DNA from: Echinarachnius parma
Lineage: Eukaryota; Echinodermata; Echinoidea; Clypeasteroida; Echinarachniidae
Direction: 5' to 3'
Assembly (NCBI GenBank): GCA_037951105.1
Contig: JBAMJV010003843.1
Location: 62,001-126,000 of the forward strand
Length of the DNA: 64,000 nt
Every line of letters begins with the position of its first letter. Within the stretch, counting starts at the first letter, position 1. The notes under the pieces were generated by a model that made no database searches, was not told the DNA's origin, and saw nothing but the letters and a program-made list of their open reading frames with translations. A program made the position numbers and the translations under genes. This document shows positions 27,367 through 39,387 of this stretch, piece by piece.

Positions 27367-27452
27367 CCCATTCAGGACTGGTCCCAAAAATACTCGGGCT
27401 TGGGTCTATGGAAGAATACATGTTAAAGCAAAATCAATCAGTCCTGAACAGG
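27367..27452 (+). mobile_element. Short TTAA-type MITE, family F2 (uninterrupted copy)
   Basis: Reads CCCATTCAGGACTGGTCCC ... CAGTCCTGAACAGG with TTAA on the right (27453-27456) and a decayed TTGA on the left. It provides the empty-site comparison for the split copy at 9373-9609. Confidence 0.7.
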
Positions 27453-30370
27453 TTAATAAATGGTATCAATATTAGATGCTGCTTGTAATTATACCAATGT
27501 TATAATTGACCCCATACTTTTCCAGGTTCCTTTTTTTTTAGAGAGAGAGAGAGAGGGAGAGGGCGGGCTTGGGTGCTCTATCTGTAAGTGACAGGCATGT
27601 GATAAATCGGGCAACAGAATTAGAACCTTAAAGTACCAGATTATCCAAATATAGCCAACTGGTGACTCAATAACAAGTGGCCATATTTACTACATGTATA
27701 TTTCCCTGTTATTACGTTAGAAATAGATATTGCGTGGAATGATTAATAACGACTTTATGACTGGTGCAATGGATCAAGGGATACAACTCGGATAGACCTG
27801 TACACTTTGATATCGCTATTTATTCATTCTTAGTACGTGAATATTATTTTAGTGTAAACTAAGGAAAATCCTGAGAACTTCAATCACATTTGGCCTATGC
27901 ATGCCATTCCAACCTTGATTTTTTAAATCACTTCTTAGTTGTTGTTTTTTTACCTGTAGACGATATGGTTAGAAATCATTACTCAGAATTTATCTAAAAT
28001 AATTATCTAAACTTTATTTGAGTTCTTCATAATATTGGATACATAATGTACATTGCAATGAATTTGCACACAAACAAATATGTGTCCTATGATTTCTTCA
28101 TCTTGGGGTCGCTTTATCTTCCTAATCCAAGGTCGTTTTTTATGTTTATCAAAATTATACAAAATGAGACAGCTATACTGAACATAAAAAAGCCAAGCAA
28201 ATCTTTTAGAAGGTTAGCACAAGATGATTTGCATTAAAGCCCGAATACCCCCTTCCCCCCTCAATGAAAATGCCTTCATCCATAAACTATCTGGAGGCTG
28301 TTCAAAATCGGCTACATCAGGTTGCCATGGCAACACGTAAGAGTCATTGCCACAGAGCCTCGACAGGAATTTGAATGAATTCAAACTGAAACGTTTCAAA
28401 AGTCCTTTAATACACTCTTGTGATTTAGGGGACAAGTGAGTACATACTAGATTGTCACATACATGTACTTCTCCATTCTCTCCCATGACATGTTTGAACT
28501 TTGAGGGACCTTTTGCAGAATCGGGGGTCTCAATCATCGCATAATCATACGTGTATTCCTTGTAATTAATCGGAGAAATCCATACGTGGGTGCCAAATAC
28601 ATCTACAATGAATTAAACATGTATTAGCGCGATGAGAAAGTTGATATGAATAGGATTACGCAGTTCTATTCCAAGGTTTTCTTTTCTTATACATCACGTA
28701 CATATAAGGAGATTCTTTGTGTGGATACTCTTCCGAGAGTTAAGACATGTTGACTTGACGGGAAACCCTTTTTTGTTCAAAGAAGAAAATATGATCATAA
28801 GGAGGATTTTGAGAGGATACAGTAGATGGCCCTTATCTGAAGGTTCTCATTTCCACTCCCGAAGGATGGTTTGAACCCTCCTGAAATGCTTCAAAGACCT
28901 TTTTTATCCTCCAATCTACCCCTAGAAAAGAAAAAAAAATGTCTTTTCTTTTGAGTGCAAGTATGACTGGGTGTAATGTAAAAGCAAAACATATTTTCCC
29001 CGAGGACATGTACAAAGTCGATGAAAATACTATCAGACCCTTTTTACATTCCGCTATTTTACCCCTAGAAAATGATTTATTTCCTTTGAGTACTGAGTAA
29101 AATGTAAACGCAATCATCTTTTCCCCCTCAAGTAGATACATGTATATGTAGGACTTGAACTCTCGAAGCAAATGTTCATGTACATGTATGACTACTGGGA
29201 AATTGTGAAAGTCAACCAAGCAGTACAAGTGCTGGAAATTGACACAAACATACAAACAGACATACACACAAACATAACATATCCACATAAACATACACAT
29301 ACATGTACTTCTGCAGGTTTAAAGCAAATCAAGAAGAAAGACAAAATATCTCGGCGGATTCTCCGGTAGCTGCAAGGAATTACGACCGTTTGCATCCATG
29401 TCAAAACTTGAGCACTGCACTATCCCCTAAAACAATACATCCCAGTATCTGGGGCAAACCACAATTTGAACTGATTTAGAAAGTAGGCCACTAATTTAGC
29501 TCCAACAACTGTTTGAAAATGGGGACAAACTGACAGTTAAGCTTCGATATAAGGTTGTATAAAATCAAGGTATACACTATACTCCCCCTTTTTTTTTTTA
29601 GACGGAGTTCTTTTCTTGATGCAGTCATTCTGTTTGAAGGCCTTACTTCTCTTTATAAAGCAAGAGGTTTAATGAAATATTGAGGAGGATAAGAAAATCT
29701 TACTGCCCTATCATAGCCAAAATAGTCTGCTCCAGAGAATGTGAAATGAATTGCAAGAGCCAAGAACCCAAAGTCATATCTAGAACAGTACCAAATCCTA
29801 CAACTTGGAAATAATGAAGTATGATTGGTTCAATCGTGGGGAGCCTTTTATTGAAACATTTTGGCAAAAGATGTCACAATATGAATGTTCATGTTGAAGC
29901 ATAGAACATAATACTGTACATGCATTAGAAATGAAGACCATGCAATGCTGATATTACATGCACACATGCTGGTAAACTTAAACAAACTTAATCATTGATC
30001 CACCATTCTAATTCTATCAAACTACATCTGTCAGAGATGTTTATAAAAACAAGTCATCAAGCAGTGAATTAATTCACAAGATGATATTAAACAGTAACCA
30101 TATTAATTAGAAAGCCTTTTTTGCAACTTTATAACAAATTGTGGGTTGTGAATTCACACACAGGACTGAACTTTGGTAAGAATAATATTATAATGAGAAG
30201 AATAAAATACCCGATTATTATTAGACCGTATTGTGACTCAAGCACGAATTATAATTTCAGCATCAGGTTATTTAGTGTCCTTCTCATGGGAACACTGAAT
30301 AGATCTCTCATCCCCCATTTCACACCTAGAGCAAGAAAATTTCTCAAACGGTCCGGCAACAGACATTAAT

Positions 30371-30475
30371 AACCCGTAAAGGATTAGTCCTGAAAATACT
30401 CGGGCTGGAGTCTACATGTATATGGCAAAAGCATATCATAACAAAATCATAACGTCTTGCATGGGTTAAAGAAAG
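30371..30475 (+). mobile_element. Short TTAA-type MITE, family F2
   Basis: Contains GGATTAGTCCTGAAAATACT and CGGGCTGGAGTC as in the other F2 copies, ends GGG followed by TTAA (30476-30479). Confidence 0.6.
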
Positions 30476-30911
30476 ACCAGTCTAAGGAGTGACTCAAAAA
30501 ATGTACTTCAAGACCAATTTCACATGATTCAACTTTGATGTGGAAAGGAGTTTAAACTAACCCATTGCCTATGGGAACCTACTGGGTCCTGTATTATCTC
30601 TAGCTAGCATGGAATAGGTTGAGGAGCCATGATGCTTGAACCTTGACATAGGAGAGAGTCCAGGCAGCTTGAGCCACATTCAGCCCGTGGTGCAAGGAGC
30701 TTTTGATCACTATGACACCTAAATTTGTCTTACTACTTTTCCAGACAACCTAACGAAAGATGGGGCAACATGTGAATTTTTCCTGGCTCTCTCCTGGAGT
30801 TCTGCACACTGCACTTCCGTACCGCACACAGTACGACAATACTCTCTACTCAGAGGACTGTACTGAACTTGGAAGAAGAAGAAGAAGAATTGCAATACAT
30901 GGATACATGTA

Positions 30912-31071
30912 CAGTGAAACCTGTCTGTAAAGACCGCTGAAGGGAGACAGAAAAGTTGTCTTTACAAGCAGGTGGTCTTTATAGACAGATTAATTTACAT
31001 GTAAACTCTTTCCTAGGGAGACAATATTAGCGGTCTTTATAGACAGGTGGTCACTAGATCAGGTTTGACAG
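30912..31071. mobile_element. TA-flanked MITE, family G copy 2
   Basis: Inverted ends CAGTGAAACCTGTCTGTAAA and, inverted from the right, CTGTCAAACCTG, flanked by TA on each side (30910-30911 and 31072-31073). Internal GGTCTTTATAGACAG occurs twice. TA duplication points to the Tc1/mariner type. Confidence 0.75.
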
Positions 31072-31110
31072 TACCTATAAACATCGCACCAGGAATGGTT
31101 ACAATTTTGA

Positions 31111-31183
31111 CCCGTTCCCTTTGAGTTTCTGAAATCTCCATAGACTTTGTACACAACCCACCCGGGTTCCCGTAGTCAAGGGG
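31111..31183 (-). mobile_element. 73-bp TTAA-type micro-element, family F1
   Basis: Carries CTCCATAGACTTTGTACACA in the middle, with ends CCCGTTCC and GGGG. TTAA is intact on the right (31184-31187) and TTGA on the left. It is the inverted form of 49861-49932 and 52617-52688. Confidence 0.75.
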
Positions 31184-31303
31184 TTAAATTTACTAACTAT
31201 GTGAAAAGGGTATCTGCTGAGTAGAATCATCACAAAGCCCACGCGACCTTGGGCAATGGGCCTCAAAACAGAAGAGTTGACTGAGCAGTTGATGGATGTG
31301 GAC

Positions 31304-31808
31304 ATATTGTCACAGTCAATCTCTGACTTCTGAAATTACACCAACAAGAACGCTCCGCTACCAGTATTATTCTGTCCTCTCTCTCTGAAATGTAACCCTC
31401 AGACTTGGGATGTGATCGTGAATAGATTATGAATAATGAATTATGAATTATGAAAATGAGAATGAGATCAAGAATGTACAGTGAAATAAATGAGCTATTG
31501 TCACAGTCAATCTCTGACTTCTGAAATTACACCAACAAGAATGCTCCGGCTACCAGTATTATTTTTGTCCTCCCTCTCTGAAATGTAACCCCCTCAGACT
31601 TGGGATGTGATTGTGAATAGATTATGAATAATGAATTATGAATTATGAAAATGAGATCAAGAATGTACAGTGAAATAAATGAGATATTGTCATAGTCAAT
31701 CTCTGACTTCTGAATTACACCAACAAGAATGCTCCAGCTACCATCGTGAATAGATTATGAATTATGAAAATGAGAATGAGATCAAGAATGTACAGTGAAA
31801 TAAATGCC
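31304..31808 (+). repeat. Tandem repeat, three units of about 190 bp
   Basis: Units start TATTGTCACAGTCAATCTCT near 31304, 31496 and 31685 and end with GAATGTACAGTGAAATAAAT. The third has an internal deletion of about 65 bp. Units are over 90% identical, so the duplication is recent. Confidence 0.9.
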
Positions 31809-31884
31809 CTCTCCCCTCTCTTTTACGGAGTTCTTTTATCAAAGCTTCCCTACCTCCTCACCGGCCTCCCCCCTAAGAAATGTA

Positions 31885-32046
31885 CAGTCAAACCTGTAGA
31901 TACAGGTCGCCCTGGGAATAAAAGAAAGGTGGTCTTTCTAAAATAAGGTGTTTTTTTTATACACAACTGCTTCCTAAGAGTCAAGAAATGTTTATTCATA
32001 AACAAGGGTGGTTATTTACAGGTGGTTGCTACAACAGGTTTGACTG
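31885..32046. mobile_element. TA-type MITE, family G copy 3
   Basis: Ends CAGTCAAACCTGTAGATACA and, inverted from the right, CAGTCAAACCTGTTGTAGC. TA on the left at 31883-31884. Confidence 0.7.
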
Positions 32047-32103
32047 TTAATACAAATTCAGTTAAAATGCTGTGGTCTTATTTAATTTATATTTACTAGG
32101 CTT

Positions 32104-32280
32104 CAGGGTAGGAAATAAACGGGGGCCCTGAGGGCAATTTTGCCCCCTAATTTTCAAAATAGCCCCCTGAAATCAGTAGGTAGCCCTTAAAATTACCAAC
32201 GGGTATTATGTGAAATATTTTGCGATATCTATCAGATTGAAAAAGTAGCCCCCTAAAATAAAAAATTAATTCCTGCATTG
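32104..32280 (+). mobile_element. hAT-type MITE, family H1, with perfect 8-bp duplication
   Basis: CTAGGCTT is duplicated exactly at 32096-32103 and 32281-32288. Inverted ends are CAGGGTAGGAAATAAAC and CAATGCAGGAATTAAT. The 177-bp body contains AGCCCCCTGAAATCAGTAGG. The 8-bp duplication and CA..G ends fit the hAT superfamily. Confidence 0.92.
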
Positions 32281-32619
32281 CTAGGCTTCATTCATGTGAC
32301 ATTCCATAAATCTACCAAACATCATTGTTGGACATCTACACTGTATGCTCAGCATCTTCGGATCAGAAAGTAACATGCACATATTTTTCTACCCAAACAT
32401 AATCTAGTACATTTCAATGATTCATAACTTTTATACCAAATGAAAACAAATGACTGAATATGACCTTCATAAGATCCAAGATCACATCACGGTATCTCAT
32501 CAAATACAGCAGGATTGATAACCGATATGAAAGCTTTGAAGTTTGAATAAAGATCTATGAACTAGAAAGGTCAGGATTCTGAATTCTGAGCAAACATACA
32601 TGTACACCCATGGTGGACA

Positions 32620-32793
32620 CAGTGGTGTAGCTACAGGGGGGCATGAGGGACATGGCCCCCCCTAAAATTTGACAAAAAACAATAAAATACATAAGGGACA
32701 AATCTGTGAAAAAGTAAAGAAATACATAAGGTGTGCCCCCAATGACTTGTGCGCCCCCCGCCCCCTTAACAGTCCGACCAGGCTACACCACTG
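32620..32793. mobile_element. hAT-type MITE, family H2 (174 bp)
   Basis: Ends CAGTGGTGTAGCTACAGG and, inverted from the right, CAGTGGTGTAGCCTGGTCGG. Flanks GGTGGACA and GGTGGGCG agree at 6 of 8 positions. Same length as 38565-38738. Confidence 0.85.
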
Positions 32794-34237
32794 GGTGGGC
32801 GTGTGGCCAGAATGACTAGTAAACTTTTTAAAAAGAGGTTTTTTAGTTATTAAAGTTAAGTCTGTATCAATTTCACAAAACTTTACATGCAGTTACATGT
32901 ACTTTGGCCTGACCAAAGCCAGAGTACGAACAGAAAACCATATAGGTCCATGAACCAGTGAAGGCAAGAAGGTATCATGCACCCAAATCAAATCAATTCG
33001 GAAATCAAACTCACAGAAAATACTACAATTACCTCATGCATTTTAAAATCACATCTATCAACCTGTGAAACGTCACTTATAAATGAATATGAACATCAAG
33101 TAAATTAATAATTAACTCAATATAATATCTTCTGAAATGACCTATACCAATGTTACCAAATAGCTATTGGAGGGGAAAATATGAAAACGATGAAATATGA
33201 ACAACTTAAAAGTACAGGGACGAATGAATAATAAGTAGTTCAATGTACATACAGGGTATAATGTAAGCTACGACGGTGCAGGACAGGGTTTGCCTCTCTG
33301 ACACTCAGCGCATCAATCTCACAAATAACAAACGGCAGACGAACTCATGAAATTCAATTCATGCCGAGATATGGTTGAGGAGCAACAAGTTAGATCAAAT
33401 TGGGGGTCATCATAAATGCATGCGCCACTGTATGCACGATTGCACGGTTATTGGATCTACACACTTCACATAATCACTTTCTTACGTACATGTGAGCTTT
33501 CTTTTCCCTAATGACCGTTAGTATACTGTAAGTACACATAGGCGCTGCTCAATATGGATGGTGCCAATATCATTGCCACATCATGCAAAAAATTGTTCCA
33601 TAGCTCTCAATCAAATTCAAACTCTTTATGCTGTTCAGAGTTTAACGAGATGAATAAAATTCAAAACTTCTATCTAGTAAAACACACTTTCCAAAGAAAT
33701 GAGATAAAAATACATTCAGACAGAATTAGTGCACTCATGAAAATAAACATAAATTGTTATCAATAATGCCATTGTGCAATATAACGTAGCTCACATTAGA
33801 GACATTATGGGTATGGATAATGCTTACTGCTATGGTTTCCAGGGCGGATTAAAAGTTAATTTTTTTTTAGGTGTGAAGCTGCAAGCTTTGTAAGTTACAT
33901 TGTAACAACACTTTGTTGTAACTTTAGCCAACTTCAGACATTACAGCATACAAGGAAATACCTTTATGATGTATTAATAGCTTAGAAATCAGTAGACCGT
34001 ACCGCATAAGAAATAAAGTCTGATGCAAATCAATATAGTTGCAAACCACAGAACATTTCTTTAAATAGTCAAATCTCATTGTTAACCAGAAGGCCCAACA
34101 AAATACTCACGCAGATATATATACGTGGGGCACTGGGGCATTAACATTTTTGTGGGGGCAGTAGTTATACCTCTTTCCAGAGTATATGAGGAAACACAAG
34201 AAGGTTCACATTAATGGAAGTTCAACAAATATTAAGG

Positions 34238-34640
34238 CAATAGAGTACAGAAGCTATGACGTCATAAAAATCTCTTTTTAGAATTTTCAAATTTGAACTT
34301 CATTTTCGGAAAGAGCATAACATGTAATGTCCAAATACCGAAAATCAAATGAAAATGTTAAGTATTAGCTGAGATATGCCCATCCGAATAAATATTTTGT
34401 CAATAGGCGATCAGTGTTATAGTGCTCTGGTTCATAAAGTTATGAACCAGGGCACTATAACACTGATTGCCTATTGAAATAAAATTCATTCGGATGGGCA
34501 TATCTCAGCAAATACTTCAACATATTCAATTGATTTTCAGTATTTGGACATTATTTGTCATGCTCTTTCCGAAAATGAAGTTCAAATTTGAAAATTCAAA
34601 AAAATGATTTTGTATAACATCACACTTCACCACTCTATTG
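34238..34640. mobile_element. 403-bp foldback element with about 200-bp arms
   Basis: Almost the whole element is an inverted repeat centred near 34438 (TGGTTCATAAAGTTATGAAC). Matching arm blocks include TCAAATTTGAACTTCATTTT, ATATGCCCATCCGAATAAAT and CAGTGTTATAGTGC. Outer ends CAATAGAGT match. No target duplication was resolved. Confidence 0.88.
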
Positions 34641-36229
34641 GAGGGGCACTGGGATCATTTTAAAATTGCAAATGAAGGTAGTACTTTCATATGGGAGAAA
34701 AACACTCCCAAACAAGTTTACAGTAAGGGAGTATGCTAAAGTACATACATAAGCTAATAATATACATGTACATGTATATACGCACTGTGCTATGTTCGAA
34801 TAATGCTGGGAAGTTACATAAAGATATACAGGTCTCGTTTATGTGAATACTTTACAATTTACATTGACATTTAATATCAATCATTCAAATCTACTAGATC
34901 TATGAACAATCAACAATTCATGTTGTACATCCAACCAAAACAGTCTGTATACATACAAACAACTTGAATCAATTATCTAAAAAGCAAATTGTTAATCATG
35001 TTATTTATTGTTAATTCAATGAATTAGTACTTGTATAGTTGTATGTCACAGCAATGTTAGCCAAACAAACTTTAAATATTTGTTAGCACTGCACATCATT
35101 ATTTCACGATTAGAATATTTAAGATAATTAGTAAATGCAAATATTCACACAAGAATGGACTGTAAAAATTGTATGTTAAAAATGTTTTCACTCAACAAAA
35201 ACGTAAAAAATATCAAGACATTTTTATTTAATTAAATATCAAGTTATTAACTACCAATTAGTGCTCATCAAAGTCTCATTCGCAAACTGCTATTTAAAAA
35301 CTTGGTTAAAGACATAACTTTTGAATATAATAGAAATTCCAGAATTTCCTATACATTATTATAAATCTCAAGATAAAAAGAACCCTTTCTCCTTGTAATG
35401 TACACTTAACATAACTCGTTATATATTTTTGCTCAAATGTAAGACGGCCAAGCCACAAATAAGTGGGCAATCGTCCTTGCCAATGCATAGTATATGAGAT
35501 GTCATTAAAACTGTAGATTTTGGGAAAGAATACTAGTATCAAGGAAGATTCTGTGAAGCCATTTTCTTCTAATGCCCCTTTTTAAATTCAAATTAATTAG
35601 GGTAGATCTACATGTATGTTATCAGCAATATATCTAAGATACAAAAGCAAAAATATGAAGCAATACAAAATCCCGAAGAAACATATAAATTGCATCAAAC
35701 AGGATTTAATTAGCGAGGTGATTAGAGGCTTCTCTTCTCCCACATTTATTACATTCAGGAACATTAATGAAATGAATCAATACAACATTTCTTAAGTGAA
35801 CTATTAATTAGTGTCCATTTTCAGGGACCCATTATGAAAAAAAGACATTGTTTCTCAATTCTCACTGAATATTGTTCATAAAGAGTACAACAACAAAATT
35901 GAAATTGAAATGAATCAATTCAAAAACAAAATCTAATAGAACTATTAATTAATGTCTATTTTCAGGGATCCAATAAGAAAAAAAAGAAAATATTTCACAA
36001 TTCTCATTCAATATTGTACATAAAATGTGTAAACAAATAAATTGAAATGAATCAATACAAAATTCTAAAGAGGAGAACTATTAATTAATGTCCATTTGCC
36101 GGGACCCAATATGAACTAGATGGATCTTCGATTGCGCGCAATCGAAAATTATGCCTCCGCTATCACGCGATTTTAATAACAAGCCCAAATTAACATGCAC
36201 TGATTTAATTTTTAATATTTTTCATATAT

Positions 36230-36842
36230 TTTGAGTCCTGTGACCTTGACCATATGACCCTAATCTTTGATGGCTCCCTAAAAAACATTCAGGTACCAAG
36301 TTTGATTGAAATCTGACATTTAGTTCTTGAGATTTTGGCATTACAAGCTTTTTTGCATGCATAATGAGTCCCGTGACCTTGACCTCAATCTCATGACCCC
36401 AACATTTTATGGCTACGTTGACTCTTTATGATACATTCAGGTACCGAGTTTGATTGAAAACTGACATTCAGTTCTTGAAATTTTGCCATTACAAGCCATT
36501 TTCGCATACATATTGAGTCCTGTGACCTTGACCTTTGACCTCATGAACCCAAAATCTAACCAGATCATTGCCACCCCAATATGTACACTCATACCAAGTT
36601 TGAAATTGATCTGTTAACCGGTTCTTGAGATATCGCGAGAACAAGGAATTTTTGCACATATATTGAGTCCTGTGACCTTGACCTTTGAACTCATGAACAC
36701 CAAAATCTAATCAGATCATTGTCACCCCAATATGTACATTCAAGCCAAGTTTGAAGTTGATCCGTCAACCGGTTCTTGAGATATCGCGAGAACGAGGCAT
36801 TTTTGCATATATATTGAATCCTGTGACCTTGACCTTTGACCT
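36230..36842. promoter_or_regulatory. Repeated TGACCTTGACC(TTTGACCT) receptor-like sites
   Basis: Each internal unit of the Helentron-like element carries TGACCTTGA, the reverse complement of the ERR/SF-1 extended half-site TCAAGGTCA. The units near 36524-36541 and 36825-36842 add a full DR1 (TGACCTTTGACCT). Function is inference. Confidence 0.3.
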
Positions 36843-36947
36843 CATGACCCCTAAAATCTAATCAGATCATTGTCACCCCAATATGTACCCTCATACCAAG
36901 TTTGAAATTGATCAGTCAACCGGTTCTTGAGATATCGCGAGAACGAA

Positions 36948-37040
36948 AACGGGACGTACGTACGGACGTACGTACGGACGGACGGACGGACGGACGGACG
37001 GACGGACGGACGGACGTACGTACGTACGGACGGACGGACA
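36948..37040. repeat. GGAC / GTAC tetranucleotide microsatellite
   Basis: GTACGTACGGACGTACG followed by about ten GGAC units and more GTAC units. It gives SVRP- or DGRT-type open frames that are not genes. Confidence 0.9.
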
Positions 37041-37797
37041 ACCCGAAAACATAATGCCTCCGGCCACTTCGTTGGCGGAGGCATAAAAAGATACTTTGTC
37101 ACAATTCTCATTTAATACTGTACATAAAAAGTGTAAACAAATAAATTGATAAGTACTACCCATGAGGCAGAAATATGAGTAAAACATACTAGAATGAAAC
37201 ATATAATGCTACGCCAGTATTTTTAGAAAAGAACATGGAGCTTTACAATGCGCATAGAAGAGAATGCTATCAAAATGTTGAATTTTCGATTGAAAAAAAA
37301 AAAGGGACAAATTCCTCCACAACAAAGAAAAACAAACAAGAATAAGAAAAATTGAAAGTGAAAATGAAAGGTTAGTATAAATTTGAAAAACAAATGCAGA
37401 TAGCTCAGAATTATAGTAATTTCTGTCAAGCAAGATGTAATATCATTTTTTTTTTTTATCCAGAAAATAATGGAAATAATCAATTTTTTGACAAACCGCT
37501 GCCACGTTTTCCAAAGGTACCGCATGAAATGTCATCTGAGCCTGCACTAACAAAAACGGGTTAGGTAACCACTGTTGTCAAGTCTGCTGCTATGTCGGTG
37601 GTTATGTAGTGGTCTAAAAACATTATTATTAGTAATACCCAAGAGGAAATATGTATGTACGCACTACATAACACTGCGCCAGTTTCGCACTGTGCGCAAC
37701 ACGTTCACAAGATGGCACCGCGAGTCTGATATTACATCATGATTGACACTTGACAGACAGCTACAAGATATATGTAGTGACTAGTGAGAGAACTATT

Positions 37798-38129
37798 CAT
37801 GGGCGTACAGGCACATTTATTTTACCCTTTTCCTATGAAGCCTGGTGGGCTAGGCACAAAGTTTATGGGGATTTTAGAATCTCAAAGGGAATGTGTCAAG
37901 GGGGGGGCAGAGGACTTTTGCCCAAGCATCATCCTTCCCTTCTTCACCAAAAATACTTGATTCTGCCTGCAAATTTAATGATCTTGTCCCGAAAATCAGA
38001 AGATTTGCCACCAAATTAGGCGATTTCACCAAAAAATCTGCCTGAAATGAGTTGCATTTTGCTTGAATATTGATGTTTCTAAACTCAAGGGGGCTACAAC
38101 CCCCTAGCACCTAGCCTCGTACGCCTATG
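37798..38129. mobile_element. hAT-like MITE, family H3 (332 bp)
   Basis: Ends CATGGGCGTACAGGC and, inverted from the right, CATAGGCGTACGAGGC. Flanking 8-mers GAACTATT and GAACTATC agree at 7 of 8. Confidence 0.75.
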
Positions 38130-38564
38130 GAACTATCATTGAATAAAGAGTTAGTATTACACAAAAAACGGAAAGCAGTTAAACAAATGGCCAATTATGT
38201 TTTTTGTTTTATAAAAGTAAGTTTCCAAGTGGAAAAATGTTAGAGAGGAACATGAATTTGTATAAATTATGAAAAAAGGGAGCACCAAAAACCAGAGGAG
38301 TGATGTGAGAATTAGGAGGAAGATAGCACAACAAAAAGTAATGTTAGTTTCTAAATAAGTGAAAGAAATCAAAAGGAGGATTTGATCAATACCTCAGCTA
38401 TGCCTTTGGGCTAGTTTACGCAAGCCAAAAGGAACGAGTCGGTGAGCAGAACGAGTGAACGCAGGGCTGGTTGCTCAACAAAACAGCTGAAAGAAACAGG
38501 GTTGGTAAGTGTAAACAGAAATCATAACACAACAGGTTGCTTAGCTCACGTTATTCAACATGAT

Positions 38565-38738
38565 CAGTGGCGTAGCGACAGGGGGGAGCGTGCCCCCCAA
38601 ATAAGTTGAAAATAACAATAGAAAACATTTATAAGTTGACATTTTTTTATCTAAAAAAGAAATACAGAAGGTGTGCCCCCCCCCCCCCCCTTTATAATTT
38701 GTGTGTCCCCCAATCAGTCCGAACATGCTACGCCACTG
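38565..38738. mobile_element. hAT-type MITE, family H2, perfect 8-bp duplication
   Basis: AACATGAT is duplicated exactly at 38557-38564 and 38739-38746. Inverted ends CAGTGGCGTAGC are perfect. Length 174, as in the 32620 copy. A 15-base C run lies inside. A fragment of the right end occurs near 17610-17640. Confidence 0.93.
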
Positions 38739-39290
38739 AACATGATGAAAGACAAAATATTAACGATGTTATTTAGGTTTGTTGTCATAAATCAAACGCA
38801 ATGAATCTGTTATCGATTATATCCTTTGCTTATTTCTTTGTTGAAAACACAACAGGTGGGTTGGGTGAACTTTCAACATTATCACAAAGATCAGTTCATA
38901 TTTTCAAAGCCAAATAAACTTGATTGATTTTATAAGGCAGTACTTGCCTTACATCATGTTAACAAAATGTTAGATAAACTTTTGTCAGTATCAGAATTTT
39001 TCAAATTCAGGTTAGACTCTTTGTGTTATGCTATTAGATCATTATTTCATCATTTAGAGTAAACATTTTAAAATATAAAAAGATGTATAATTTCATACAC
39101 AAATATAAAATCACTGAAATATTACTATTACATGAACAGTATAAAGAAAAGTATCATCCAGTAAAAAGGCTGGAATAAAACTCTTCAAACATGTAATATT
39201 ATATTAATAATTACTATAAATATTTGTCCACAATCAAACATTATATTGCATAAAAATACATCAAATGTACTTTAATAATATAAAGATCTT

Positions 39291-39387
39291 GGGGGTGTTG
39301 CCGAAAGAGTTGCATGTTTAGTCACATGTTCTGAATTGCAATTAATTGCAACTTTACAATCTACTGCAACTATTTCTGCAACAGGGC
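39291..39387. mobile_element. Short MITE with GGGGTGTTGC end
   Basis: Ends GGGGGTGTTGCCGAAAGAG and, inverted, GGCCCTGTTGCAGAAATAG, with GCAATTAATTGCAAC inside. Related to 9451-9601. Confidence 0.55.

Larger units (their letters stand above)
24690..36115. other. Non-coding region with MITEs and tandem repeats
   Basis: No recognised exon. The open frame at 28214-28537 (minus) and GC-richer patches at 25250-25400 and 26500-26800 were examined without a match. Stretches such as 32810-34230 and 34650-35750 appear featureless. Confidence 0.6.
36116..37086 (-). mobile_element. Helentron-like (Helitron2-type) non-autonomous element
   Basis: Read on the minus strand the element starts TTATGCCTCCGCC. 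The same 12 bases recur inverted at 36149-36160 just inside a perfect hairpin (36127-36146, arms TTCGATTGCG), which is followed by a short spacer and the terminal CTAG (36116-36119). Asymmetric terminal inverted repeats, a 3' hairpin, a CTAR-like end and insertion in an AA/TT run are Helentron traits. Internal units of about 115-145 bp contain CCTGTGACCTTGACCTTTG and AACCGGTTCTTGAGATATCG, followed by a 4-bp microsatellite. No Rep/helicase is present. Confidence 0.75.
35760..37160. repeat. Three-unit tandem repeat, third unit split by a transposon
   Basis: Units begin GAACTATTAATTA near 35798, 35939 and 36075 (141 and 136 bp apart) and carry TCCATTTTCAGGGACCCA then ATTGTACATAAA. The third unit stops at 36115 and resumes at 37087, flanking the Helentron-like element. 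Confidence 0.85.

Noticed and set aside
28214-28537. 107-codon minus-strand frame
   Set aside because: No recognised motif, no convincing acceptor or donor at its ends; kept only as unexplained.
33280-33375. Short open minus-strand stretch in a GC-richer patch
   Set aside because: Too short and without splice sites or known motif.
36912-37202. Minus-strand frame with a VRPS repeat
   Set aside because: It is the translation of the tetranucleotide microsatellite.
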